NCBI GenBank assembly: GCA_003153555.1 | Contig: PLZS01000130.1 | Span: 79,369 to 143,368 of the forward strand | DNA length: 64,000 nucleotides | Source of the DNA: Candidatus Melainabacteria bacterium | GTDB taxonomy: Bacteria > Cyanobacteriota > Vampirovibrionia > Obscuribacterales > Obscuribacteraceae | Direction: 5' to 3' | Shown here: piece by piece, positions 8,825-17,096 of the stretch | How positions within the stretch are numbered: the stretch's first letter is position 1 | Layout: each line of letters starts with the position of its first letter | Notes under the pieces: model-generated | What the model was told of the DNA's origin: nothing | Database searches by the model: none | The model's input: only the letters and a program-made list of their open reading frames with translations | Translations under genes and position numbers: made by a program

Positions 8825-8867
8825 ATTGTACAGATTAGGAATTGCCGTGCAACAGATGCTTGGCAAT
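8825..8867 (-). promoter_or_regulatory. Candidate malQ promoter with overlapping inverted repeat
   Basis: On the minus strand TTGCAC (8852-8847) and TACAAT (8830-8825) are separated by 16 bp, a good sigma-70 arrangement about 35 bp ahead of the malQ ATG. An inverted repeat ATTGCC-N15-GGCAAT (8841-8867) covers the -35 element, as expected of a repressor site. Both are read directly; function is inferred. Confidence 0.42.
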
Positions 8868-8929
8868 TCGTTGCAAGTCTTATTTTAAAAGAGTCAAAAA
8901 TACTAGATTCCATAAAGCTGAACCGCGCT

Positions 8930-9154
8930 TTACACTAAATAAACTGCCACCATATACGATATCAGTAAAATGATCCACAAACCCGCAAAACATGTAATTC
9001 CATGGCTCAAAAGCAGTGAGACGTGGCTAATCCAACGACGCTGACATTGAGAACTGTTTAGTTTTGGGGCGAGATGCTCAGCGAAGTCTCCAAGAGGTGG
9101 TATTATTTGTACTGTTCTCACTAGTGTGTCGAGATTGCCAGCTCGTGAGGGCAC
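8930..9154 (-). CDS. Possible small C-terminally anchored membrane protein (74 aa)
   Basis: A GTG-initiated frame in the 421-bp gap before the FAD dehydrogenase. It encodes a polar N-terminus and a hydrophobic C-terminal segment (LLLSHGITCFAGLWIILLISYMVAVYLV region) that could be a tail anchor. There is no Shine-Dalgarno and no family resemblance, so it may be chance. The rest of the gap holds the malQ promoter on one side and the short leader of the next gene on the other; I see nothing else. Confidence 0.28.
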   Translation of the reverse strand: MPSRAGNLDTLVRTVQIIPPLGDFAEHLAPKLNSSQCQRRWISHVSLLLSHGITCFAGLWIILLISYMVAVYLV

Positions 9155-9211
9155 CAGCCCGGTCGTGAAGTTTATTAGTTTCGGCTAACAGTCAAAAAGT
9201 TTGTAGAGGTA

Positions 9212-10636
9212 ATGCAAAAACTAGCTCTTGTAGGTTTGGGTGCGTCGGGTCTCTTTGCGTTAAAGGAATTAGCGGGAGCCGATGTTGAAGTACACGTTTT
9301 TGATGTAGGACCCGTCTATGAGAAGCGATACGCCTGCCCCATCGACCAGGGCAAGCTCACCGTTTGCCCGCCCAAAGCTTGCAGTTATTGCGCCCCTGGA
9401 CAGTCAGCCGGTAGCTGGAACGACTTTAAGGTAATCCTGTCAGCTTCGCCAGTAATCGGCGGCAGGCTCTATGACCTGATCGGCGAGCAAGAACTTCAAA
9501 AGAGATTAGACAAGATTCGTGCCACGATTCTCGAACACGCCCCATGCGAGATTCCAGTCGTCACACCGAACCACGATGATGTGGAATGGATTAAAAAGAA
9601 AGCGACAATGGCGGGCATGGTTTATCACTATCAAGAATTGCTTCACTGCGGCTCAGACAATGCGCCCGCAATCAATTCAAGCATTCTTGGCGAAATAATC
9701 GACCAAGGTCCGAACATCATCTTTCACTGGGACACCAAAGTAAACTCAGTTTCCAGACGCGGGGAAAAATTCGTTGTTCAACACGATCGTTACCGCAATC
9801 CAGGAACCGATGAACAGGAAGACAGTTTCGATTACTGCGTTTTGTCGGTCGGTCGCGGCGGAGCGATGTGGCTGACGCAACAAGAGTTCTACAAGGCGCT
9901 CGACATTTATCCCGGACAAGTCGACATTGGTGTTCGAGTTGAGACCAGTTGCTTCTTCACTGAAGAAGTCGACAGACGTTTCTACGAACCTAAGCTCTAC
10001 TACCGAAGCAAGCATGCAAATGATGTTGTGCGAAACTTCTGCTCGAATCCCAAGGGATTTGTCACTCCGGAAAATCATCGCGACTACGTCTTAGTCAATG
10101 GCCATTCGAAGATGTATGAAAAGTCTGAGAACAACAACTTCGCTGTTCTTGTATCGAAGACTTTCACTAGACCCTTCAAAGATCCACAGCTCTATTCGCA
10201 AACGATCGCCAAAATCGCCAACATGCTCGCCGGTGGTGGTCCACTGATTCAGCGGCTCGGCGACCTTCGCGCTGGACGCCGAACAAAATCTTTAACCAAC
10301 AACTTGATCAAACCAACATTAGAAGCAGAATGCGGCGACATCTCACTCGCTTATCCGCACCGCATTCTAGAGGGAATAGTCGAATATCTCGCCGCCTTTG
10401 ACAAGATTTGCCCTGGTATCGCAGATGATTCAACCCTGCTCTATGCACCAGAATGCAAGAGCTATCCGGATTCAATTACCGTCAACAAAAATATGGAAAC
10501 GACAATTCCTAACCTGTTTATCATTGGCGACTCAAGCAGTTGGACACGCGGTGTCGGCCAAGCAGCAAGCAGCGGCTTACTTGCAGGCGAAGGCGTTCGT
10601 AAAAAACTGAAAGATCTCGTCAAAGTAACCGCTTAG
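9212..10636 (+). CDS. FAD-dependent dehydrogenase (COG2509-like)
   Basis: A 474-residue flavoprotein with the dinucleotide-binding motif GLGASG at its N-terminus and the closing FAD motif (IPNLFIIGDSSSWTRGVGQAASSGLLAG) at its C-terminus. A Cys-rich segment near residues 49-65 (CPIDQG...CPPKACSYCAPG) matches the cluster found in COG2509-type FAD-dependent dehydrogenases, where its role is unknown; it could bind metal or an Fe-S centre. Length fits that family. The start is supported by GAGGTA just before the ATG. Substrate and electron acceptor are unknown and neighbours give no hint. Confidence 0.78.
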   Translation: MQKLALVGLGASGLFALKELAGADVEVHVFDVGPVYEKRYACPIDQGKLTVCPPKACSYCAPGQSAGSWNDFKVILSASPVIGGRLYDLIGEQELQKRLDKIRATILEHAPCEIPVVTPNHDDVEWIKKKATMAGMVYHYQELLHCGSDNAPAINSSILGEIIDQGPNIIFHWDTKVNSVSRRGEKFVVQHDRYRNPGTDEQEDSFDYCVLSVGRGGAMWLTQQEFYKALDIYPGQVDIGVRVETSCFFTEEVDRRFYEPKLYYRSKHANDVVRNFCSNPKGFVTPENHRDYVLVNGHSKMYEKSENNNFAVLVSKTFTRPFKDPQLYSQTIAKIANMLAGGGPLIQRLGDLRAGRRTKSLTNNLIKPTLEAECGDISLAYPHRILEGIVEYLAAFDKICPGIADDSTLLYAPECKSYPDSITVNKNMETTIPNLFIIGDSSSWTRGVGQAASSGLLAGEGVRKKLKDLVKVTA

Positions 10637-10739
10637 AATTAGAACATCTCCTTTGACTTCTACTTTATCTTGCGGTATATTCGAATTGCGGCAACACATA
10701 CAGCACCGCATTCTTTTTAAGGAACACACCACGATGATA

Positions 10740-11040
10740 GACAAAGCAAGTCGTTAAGCAGGTTTCAGGACTATTTCACTTCGGTTGAAGTGGAACGAAC
10801 TGACTTGCCGCGTCTGTTTTGTGCGTGCGTGTAGTTTACAGATTACATCTATGTTGGAGTGGATTTATATCCGCGCCTAAGCAAAGAAGACGTGGTACCA
10901 CTTCGGTGGAGCACGGCGTCACGCACCACTTCAAGCGGGACGTGACACCAGTTATTGCTGGATATATAAGCACGCACCAAATCGAATCGGTCGTGACTAT
11001 TCAGTTCAGTTCGGCTTCCTGAGCCATTTCTCGGCAAAGG
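10740..11040 (+). promoter_or_regulatory. Structured 5' leader of the ABC-F gene, candidate attenuator
   Basis: The 412-bp gap before the ABC-F gene is dense in RNA-like structure. GCAAGTC-GTT (10746-10755) pairs with AAC-t-GACTTGC (10798-10808) around an inner hairpin of nine pairs with a GGTT loop (10774-10795). GTGG elements at 10892 and 10906 can pair alternatively with CCAC elements at 10898 and 10926, one option being a classic CCAC-TTCG-GTGG tetraloop hairpin. CCAG-ttattg-CTGG (10948-10961) lies inside CGTG/CACG (10941-10974). Mutually exclusive stems before an antibiotic-type ABC-F gene suggest ribosome-mediated attenuation. Structures are hand-drawn; the mechanism is inferred. Confidence 0.45.
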
Positions 11041-11048
11041 AGGATTAT

Positions 11049-12716
11049 ATGTTGCGTATAGCGAATCTCCGTAAATATTACGGAGATAGATTGTTGTTCG
11101 AAAATGTCAGCTTTGAAATAAGCGCTGGTGAAAAAGTTAGTGTGGTCGGTGCGAACGGCAGCGGCAAATCAACGCTGCTAAAAATGTTAGCGGGACTGCT
11201 GGAAGCTGACGATGGATCCGTTCGCGCTTACGGTAATCCAACGATAGCCTATCTTCCTCAGCATCTGGAGGAAGACGGCGCCATCAGCCTGGGAGAATAT
11301 CTCGTCTCGGAATTCTATGAAGCACAAAGATCTTTAAATCAATTGGAGAAGAAGTTACAGGATGAGGATGACGACTGTTTCGACAGGTATACAAAAGCCT
11401 TTGAAAGGTTCGAGCGCGCGGGCGGATATGCGCTTGAAGAACGACTTGAAAGTATTCTTGAGGGACTACAAATGCAACACGTTGAGTTGCATCGTTCAAT
11501 CAATTCATTAAGTGGTGGTGAACGAACAAGAGTTGCTGTGGCCCGCGTTCTCCTTTTGCGAGCCGACATTTTACTGCTTGACGAACCCACTAATAATTTG
11601 GATTTGGCAGGACTGGAATGGCTGGAGCGCACTTTGGCAAATTGCGCTTCTTCATGCTTGATCGTTTCTCACGATCGCACATTTCTTGATCGTGTTACGA
11701 CGCGCACGCTTGAAATAGATCCGGTAAGTAACCAGATTACCAACTATTCCGGCAACTACAGCTGGTACAAATCGCGAAAGAGACAGGATGAAGAACGACA
11801 GCTACGGCAGTTTAAGGAACAACAAATCAAGATAAAGCGCCTAACAGAAGACATCAAAGCAGTCAAATGTCAGGCAATTGTCACCGAGAAAAGCACACAA
11901 AATGATTACATTCGTGGACGTGCGAAGAAAGTAGCAGCCAAAGCAAAAGCGCGCGAAGCTCGTTTAACTCGCATGATTGATTTGGAGAAAATTGAGAAAC
12001 CCCGAGTCACAGAACAGCCAAAATTCTCTCTTCATGGGCATCTTCAATATTCTTCCAGCTTGATTCAAGCAGAAGAATTGTCGTATAAAATCCAAGGCAG
12101 CCAAATATTAGCTGGACTGAACTTAAACGTAGTCGGCTCGTCGCGAATCGCGGTGACGGGAGACAACGGTAGTGGCAAATCAACATTGTTGAAACTATTC
12201 GTCGGAGAACTGGCGCCGACATCTGGTTCAATAAACAAGAAGCCTGATCTGCGCATCGGCTATCTACCCCAGCATCAAGAGTCCCTTCCGAATGATCAAA
12301 CTGTCTTGGAATGTTTCAAATCGCTAATCGAGACAAGCAACAGACAACGAACAATGGCATCAAATATGGTGCGTGACCGAACACTTTCGGATGGTGACAT
12401 TCGCACTTTGCTGCATCGATTTCAATTTGCTCGAAGCGATGTCTTTAAGAAGGTCAATGTCTTGAGTCGCGGTGAGCGAACCAAATTGATTCTGGCAACT
12501 TTTATGGCTTCCAATGTTGACTTGCTAGTCATGGATGAGCCAACGAATCACCTGGACATGGAAACCATTGAGTGCTTGCAACACGCACTGAACTCTTACA
12601 ACGGAGCGCTAATAGTAATCAGTCACGATCGCTATTTTCTTGAAAATCTATCACCAGATTGCGTCTGGCACTTAAAGCACCAAACCCTTGTAGAAAGATG
12701 GAGTGGATGCGACTAA
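11049..12716 (+). CDS. ABC-F family ATPase (ribosome-associated, antibiotic-resistance/translation factor type)
   Basis: A 555-residue soluble protein with two fused ABC domains and no membrane segments. Domain 1: GANGSGKST (about 34-42), signature LSGGE, Walker B LLLDEPTNNLD, switch VSHDRTF. Domain 2: GDNGSGKST, signature LSRGE, Walker B LVMDEPTNHLD, switch ISHDRYF. Between them is a Lys/Arg-rich helical linker (the P-site tRNA interaction motif region). ABC-F proteins bind the ribosomal E site and either tune translation or eject antibiotics. A perfect AAAGGAGG precedes the ATG, and the long structured leader suggests regulated expression. It ends by overlapping the convergent TPR gene by 4 bp. 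Housekeeping versus resistance subtype cannot be told by eye. Confidence 0.92.
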   Translation: MLRIANLRKYYGDRLLFENVSFEISAGEKVSVVGANGSGKSTLLKMLAGLLEADDGSVRAYGNPTIAYLPQHLEEDGAISLGEYLVSEFYEAQRSLNQLEKKLQDEDDDCFDRYTKAFERFERAGGYALEERLESILEGLQMQHVELHRSINSLSGGERTRVAVARVLLLRADILLLDEPTNNLDLAGLEWLERTLANCASSCLIVSHDRTFLDRVTTRTLEIDPVSNQITNYSGNYSWYKSRKRQDEERQLRQFKEQQIKIKRLTEDIKAVKCQAIVTEKSTQNDYIRGRAKKVAAKAKAREARLTRMIDLEKIEKPRVTEQPKFSLHGHLQYSSSLIQAEELSYKIQGSQILAGLNLNVVGSSRIAVTGDNGSGKSTLLKLFVGELAPTSGSINKKPDLRIGYLPQHQESLPNDQTVLECFKSLIETSNRQRTMASNMVRDRTLSDGDIRTLLHRFQFARSDVFKKVNVLSRGERTKLILATFMASNVDLLVMDEPTNHLDMETIECLQHALNSYNGALIVISHDRYFLENLSPDCVWHLKHQTLVERWSGCD

Positions 12717-13975
12717 CCCGTCCAAGAACCAGGTTCATCGTCGTCTTCTTCGGTATCCTGCATTTTCTTTTGCAAGGCTGCGTAACGTGACATAAGCGCT
12801 GCCACGTCCGGGTGCTCAGAACCAAGCGACTCGCTCATTCCCAATCCCCATTTATAGAGACGATCCGCCTCACTAAAGTTCGCTTGCTCTTCATACAATT
12901 CCGCCAAATTTCGCAATGCCTTTGCCACGCCTGGATGCTCTTGTCCAAGATTTTCCTGCGTAATCGTCAATGCGCGCCAATATAAAGGTTCTGCTTCTGC
13001 GCAGTTGCCTTGATCTTGGTAAACCTCAGCCAAGCTGTTCAGAATTTCGGCCACGTGCATGTGGTTTGGTCCCCAATCCTTGGTCCGAATTTCCAGCAAC
13101 GTCTTGTATAAAGGCTCAGCTTGGTGATATTTGCACTGCAGATGAAAGAGAAGCGCCAGGTTGCTTAGACTCTGAGCTGTGCTCGGGTGCTCTACTCCAA
13201 GAGCGTTTTGCCGAATTTTGAGCGCCCGCCAATGAATCCGCTCCGCCTCCTCAAACTTGCTCTTCATTCGATAAAGTTCAGCCTGATAATTGAGCACGGT
13301 AGCTACGCTTGGATGATCGGCGCCCCAATTGTCCTCTGCGATTTTCAAAGCGCGCTCGTACAGAGGCTCAGCATTATCATATTTGCCGGATGCATGGTAG
13401 ACGAGCGCCAAATTTGTCAGGTTGGGACCGATGCTCGGATGCTCCAACCCCAAAGTCGACTCTCGAATCGTCAGGGCCTTCTGGAAAAGCGGTTCGGCTT
13501 GGGCGTACTTGCCGTGGGCTTTGTAGAAATCAGCCAAACCTTCCAACGTGCTTGCAATGCCCAACTGGTCGGGCTCGGTATGGTTTTCATAGATCGCCAG
13601 AGCACGCCTGAAATAAGGTTCGACCTCGGCAAAGCGACCCTGTGCACGATAGACCATAGCAATTTTGTTCAAACATTCAGCGGCCCCAAGGCTCTCCTCG
13701 CCTTGCGACTTTTCACGAATGGCCAAAGCTGTCCGATAAACCTGATCGGCTTCGACATACCAACCCTGCGTCCAGTAAAGATCGCCCAGAGAAATCAGTA
13801 TTCCGGCTTTAACGGCAGCGGTGCTGCCATCGCCGCGTTCCTTGCCGACACTTTCAGCCTCGCAAAGAGCCTTCTGATATAGCTTTTCAGCATCGCTATA
13901 CTGCGACAACTCGAACGCCTTTGTTGCCGCTTTGAGGTAGGAATCCCAATCCAGAGTCTCTTTAGTGCTTTCCAT
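12713..13975 (-). CDS. Tetratricopeptide-repeat protein, kinesin-light-chain type
   Basis: A 420-residue protein built almost wholly from about eight 42-residue TPR units of the kinesin-light-chain pattern (AEPLYxxALxIxExxxGxxHPxxAxxLxNLAxLY). There is no signal peptide and no catalytic domain, so it is a cytoplasmic scaffold for protein contacts. Such 42-residue repeats are abundant in Cyanobacteria-related and other complex bacteria. The acidic C-terminus (TEEDDDEPGSWTG) is not part of a repeat. It overlaps the convergent ABC-F gene tail by 4 bp and is preceded by a 190-bp gap. Partner unknown. Confidence 0.9.
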   Translation of the reverse strand: MESTKETLDWDSYLKAATKAFELSQYSDAEKLYQKALCEAESVGKERGDGSTAAVKAGILISLGDLYWTQGWYVEADQVYRTALAIREKSQGEESLGAAECLNKIAMVYRAQGRFAEVEPYFRRALAIYENHTEPDQLGIASTLEGLADFYKAHGKYAQAEPLFQKALTIRESTLGLEHPSIGPNLTNLALVYHASGKYDNAEPLYERALKIAEDNWGADHPSVATVLNYQAELYRMKSKFEEAERIHWRALKIRQNALGVEHPSTAQSLSNLALLFHLQCKYHQAEPLYKTLLEIRTKDWGPNHMHVAEILNSLAEVYQDQGNCAEAEPLYWRALTITQENLGQEHPGVAKALRNLAELYEEQANFSEADRLYKWGLGMSESLGSEHPDVAALMSRYAALQKKMQDTEEDDDEPGSWTG

Positions 13976-14167
13976 TGCCTGAAGAATCCTATGCCTAACC
14001 GCTCTCTATTAATATGCCCAACCAATTCGAAATAATAGTACGAAGTCCTGCTCCGAAGATTTTGACGTCCTAATGCAAACAGTTGCGAAACTGTTTGGGC
14101 AAAGCTAGAGAAAAGCAAGGAAAGACCATAGCCTAGAGAGAGTAATTAAACAACGACCGAGGTGGAC

Positions 14168-15073
14168 ATGATTTCAATGACCAAAACAATTCCTGAAAAG
14201 ACAAAATCAAGGAGTCGCTGGACGCCAAAAGTTACAAAATTCGATGTCCTCAAGCTGGTAATTTTATACGCAGCATTATCGCCGTTGTTAGGGATGGGAA
14301 TATATAACCACTTGCTTTTCTTTCCGTTCAAAGATCAGTATGACCTCAAAGACGCATTTAAGAAAATCGAATCTGCCACCAATTCAAAAAAATTCAATGT
14401 CACCATATCCAGTGGCAAAGACCAAAAGCTCAACGGTTGGTATTTCAAGCTGGCGAACTCGAAAAAATTGTTTCTAGTTAGTCATGGGAATGGCGGAAAC
14501 ATTGGTCACCGCCTCTTAATTATTCCAACATTATTGACGTGTGGCTGTTCAGTCTTGCTATATGACTATCAAGGCTATGGACAAAGCACGGGCGAACCGT
14601 CGATCGCCGCTATCAAGGAAGATGGGCTGGCGGTGTACGATTACGCCACCACCAAATTGCACTTCGCTCCCAAAGATATCATCGTTTACGGTGAATCTTT
14701 AGGCTCAGGAGTGAGTGTGAATATCGCGAAAAATCGCCCCGTTGGTGGTATCGTGCTTCAGTCCGGATTCGCTTCTCTGTCTATGGCTGCGAAGGAAAGA
14801 TTGCCTTGGTTATCGTTATATCCACCAATTGCCTTTAGCAATATCGAGCTGGACAACGCCGGATATCTTCACGGTCAACATGCACCGCTGCTGCTTGTCC
14901 ATGGTGACAAAGACGTAGTGGTGCCGATCAGACATGCCGATAAAGTATTCGCAGAAGCAAGCGAACCAAAAGAGTTAGTAAAGTTCGCCGGTGCTGGACA
15001 TAATGACATTTACACATTGCAGCCCAAATTATTTGCCACCACACTGACAAGTTTCGTACACGCGCTACCGTAG
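14168..15073 (+). CDS. Membrane-anchored alpha/beta hydrolase (BEM46/ABHD13-like)
   Basis: About 302 residues: a basic N-terminus, one membrane segment (VLKLVILYAALSPLLGMGIY), then an alpha/beta hydrolase domain. Visible elements are the oxyanion strand SHGNGGNIGHR, YDYQGYGQSTGEPS, the nucleophile elbow GESLGSG (Ser), the acid Asp in HGDKDVVVP and the His in GAGHNDI. This arrangement matches the COG1073/BEM46 group of serine hydrolases; physiological substrates are unknown. GAGG lies 5 nt before the ATG at 14168; a GTG two codons earlier is also possible. It is a clear paralogue of the hydrolase at 17097 (same SHGNxGN, GESxGxx and GHND motifs). It converges on the CDF-like gene with only 6 bp between. 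Confidence 0.86.
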   Translation: MISMTKTIPEKTKSRSRWTPKVTKFDVLKLVILYAALSPLLGMGIYNHLLFFPFKDQYDLKDAFKKIESATNSKKFNVTISSGKDQKLNGWYFKLANSKKLFLVSHGNGGNIGHRLLIIPTLLTCGCSVLLYDYQGYGQSTGEPSIAAIKEDGLAVYDYATTKLHFAPKDIIVYGESLGSGVSVNIAKNRPVGGIVLQSGFASLSMAAKERLPWLSLYPPIAFSNIELDNAGYLHGQHAPLLLVHGDKDVVVPIRHADKVFAEASEPKELVKFAGAGHNDIYTLQPKLFATTLTSFVHALP

Positions 15074-15079
15074 ATTGCA

Positions 15080-15763
15080 TTACGGGTCTAGATCTTTATC
15101 AGTCGAATCTGGTTCGTTATTCTCAACGTGACTTGCATTGTTCGCCAGTTTGGCATACTCAACGCTGGCTCGCCAGGCAGCTATAGCACTTTCGCACGAG
15201 TAACCAACGATGATCAATCCAGCCACCGGATCGGCCCAATAAAAATCGCAAAACGCGCTTAGCAGTAATCCGGACATGACAGCTAATGCAATATATGCAT
15301 CAACACGATTCATTTGGGCAACATGCACCAAAACTTGATTGTGGAGTGCCAAACCAACTCTTCGCTTGTTCGACGACAACGCCCACATTGCAAAATAAGT
15401 GAGTCCTAGCCAGAAAATACCAACGTATGTAGCAGCGTAATGCTTCCCTGCTAACAATCCAATGATAGATCGACCTAGCACATACAGAGTCAGCGCAGCA
15501 TAACCAAGAGCAATCACTTTCAAAGCAAGAGTTTCGCGATTTCTGTCCAAACCACTGAGCTGGGCGAGCACCACAACTGAAGCGAAGACATGCATCAACG
15601 AGACAAGCGCCATGCCAGTGAGCGCAACCGACATATGCATGCCCAGAGCCCAAGACAGTACCGCCAGCCCAAGCAAGTTCCAGACCATAGTCCAATATTC
15701 AAACTTATTTCCAAGCTTTATCAGCCGAGCGGTTTCAACAGCCAGATGTGGGTGGTTTTGCAT
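15080..15763 (-). CDS. CDF-like (cation diffusion facilitator) membrane protein, degenerate metal site
   Basis: About 227 residues with six predicted membrane helices and no C-terminal cytoplasmic metallochaperone-like domain. The last helices (VDAYIALAVMSGLLLSAF then FYWADPVAGLIIVGY) follow the CDF pattern closely. By hand alignment with YiiP, the TM2 pair DxxxD is V-SLM-H here and the TM5 HxxxD is N-RV-D, so only one of four canonical zinc ligands is kept. It may transport something else or be inactive. The ATG at 15763 is chosen because it puts TM1 near the N-terminus. The frame stays open to a GTG at 15952 without a good ribosome site. Confidence 0.62.
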   Translation of the reverse strand: MQNHPHLAVETARLIKLGNKFEYWTMVWNLLGLAVLSWALGMHMSVALTGMALVSLMHVFASVVVLAQLSGLDRNRETLALKVIALGYAALTLYVLGRSIIGLLAGKHYAATYVGIFWLGLTYFAMWALSSNKRRVGLALHNQVLVHVAQMNRVDAYIALAVMSGLLLSAFCDFYWADPVAGLIIVGYSCESAIAAWRASVEYAKLANNASHVENNEPDSTDKDLDP

Positions 15764-16052
15764 CGCGACATTGTACAACGCCTGAGGGCACGGGCGTCTC
15801 GGCGGATTCAGGACATCTGGGTGGACCTGGGCGCTGTTGCTTGAGTGTGAAATTCCAGAGCCGACTATACGTAAATACCGCTGACTATCCAGGATTCTGT
15901 CTTTCCGGTTAACCAACTCAACAGCCGAGAAGGCAGCAGGTAAGGGTCTCACGGCATCGTTACCCGAATGTGACCGAGCCGTAGTTTCCCGATTGTCGCC
16001 CGTCTAGCTTCCATCTACTCTATTCACAAGCAAGAGAAAAGAGGGCGGCCTG

Positions 16053-16970
16053 ATGCCAGATCATATTATCCATGAATTGAAACCTGGCTTGAAACCCATG
16101 GAATCCGAAAAGCTGCAGCCGGAAGTTGATGCAGTCACCAGGAAGCTATTTGACGATGTATCGCCCTCGATGGTGAAAATCAAAGTTGATGATGGCAGCG
16201 GCTCTGGATTTATCATCGACGCGAGTGGAGACATCGCCACAGACGCTCACGTTGTTCTCGGAAACAGGCACATCACGGTGATAACGTCAGACGGCGTCAA
16301 ACATGCAGGTCGACTTAAAGCTCTCGATGACATCAACGACTTGGCAATTATACACATTGAAGGAGAGCTTCCGAAGGATTTAAAGCCTTTGCACTTAGGC
16401 TCCAGCAAAGATTTAAAAGCGGATCAGTCAGTATGGGCATTCGGACATCCGAGTGGCTGGGATCCTCTGTTCGTGGAACCTGGATATTTCCGTCGCACGG
16501 AAACAGGACAAGACGTATTGAGTGCAGAAAGTGAAGAAGTTCGCGAACACGCTAAGAAAGTGTTAGCTGGACTGACGCCAAAGGAAAAAGAAGAGGCAGA
16601 CTCAGAGCTCAAGAAGCCAATGTTGAATGCTCGCGTCAACATTCAACATGGAAGTTCTGGTGGGCCGCTTCTCGATAGCGCAGGCAATGTCATTGGCATC
16701 ACTGACCTCAGTAATCTGAATTCGAATTCGGACTTCACGCCTGTTGAAAGCTTGATCGCGCTTATGAATCAGAAGACACCCAAATTCAATTTCACCTACA
16801 AATTGGATGATAAAGAACTGACACTCACTGACATTACAAGAACGAGCGGCGACTATCGCTCACCATTCGTGGACAACATAATCGTCATGGGTGACGCACA
16901 GAAAAAGCCAACGCCTCAGATGTTTCTGGCACCAGATCCCGTAGGCGACATCATTAAATACAATATGTAG
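16053..16970 (+). CDS. Trypsin-like serine protease (S1C/HtrA-type catalytic domain, no PDZ)
   Basis: A 305-residue protein with a chymotrypsin-fold domain. The triad is visible as His in TDAHVVLG, Asp in INDLAIIHI and Ser in QHGSSGGPLLD. It has no signal peptide or membrane segment and no PDZ domain, so it differs from periplasmic DegP/DegS. A charged Lys/Glu insertion (about residues 150-185) interrupts the domain before the catalytic Ser. A purine-rich GAGGGCGG precedes the ATG. It lies between two paralogous membrane-anchored hydrolases, but spacing does not suggest an operon. Likely an intracellular or unusually exported protease; target unknown. Confidence 0.84.
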   Translation: MPDHIIHELKPGLKPMESEKLQPEVDAVTRKLFDDVSPSMVKIKVDDGSGSGFIIDASGDIATDAHVVLGNRHITVITSDGVKHAGRLKALDDINDLAIIHIEGELPKDLKPLHLGSSKDLKADQSVWAFGHPSGWDPLFVEPGYFRRTETGQDVLSAESEEVREHAKKVLAGLTPKEKEEADSELKKPMLNARVNIQHGSSGGPLLDSAGNVIGITDLSNLNSNSDFTPVESLIALMNQKTPKFNFTYKLDDKELTLTDITRTSGDYRSPFVDNIIVMGDAQKKPTPQMFLAPDPVGDIIKYNM

Positions 16971-17016
16971 TTTGGATGAAAAATTTTTCCAACTATTAAC
17001 ACAGCTACCGCGCGAA

Positions 17017-17046
17017 ATGGAGCGCGGCAATCCTTGCCGCCCATAG
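17017..17046 (-). repeat. REP-like palindromic repeat, copy A
   Basis: ATGGAGCGCGG-CAATCC-TTGCCGCCCATAG. Read on the minus strand it is CTATGGGCGG...CCGCGCTCCAT, the same frame as the copy at 46463. It is intergenic, just upstream of the second hydrolase gene. Confidence 0.6.
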
Positions 17047-17053
17047 AACCTAG

Positions 17054-17082
17054 TTCGGGGCGGATTGAAAATCCGCGCTTTC
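17054..17082 (+). repeat. REP-like palindromic repeat, copy B
   Basis: TTCGGGGCGGATT-GAAA-ATCCGCGCTTTCG, a variant of the same family in the opposite orientation to copy A, 8 bp away. Together A and B form an inverted pair, the usual BIME-like arrangement of REP sequences. It precludes a coding start upstream of 17097 for the next gene. Confidence 0.5.
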
Positions 17083-17096
17083 GGGCGGATTGGATT

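Noticed and set aside
10885..10935. Possible T-box riboswitch
   Set aside because: GTGGTACC resembles the T-box core, but the flanking AGGGTGGNACCGCG consensus, specifier stem and terminator are absent, and ABC-F genes are not T-box targets.
10819..11022. 67-residue frame in the ABC-F leader
   Set aside because: GTG start without ribosome site and Arg/His/Ser-rich composition; it overlaps the structured region. A shorter leader peptide remains possible.
13187..13882. 231-residue plus-strand frame
   Set aside because: Antisense shadow of the TPR repeats, which create long open frames on the other strand.
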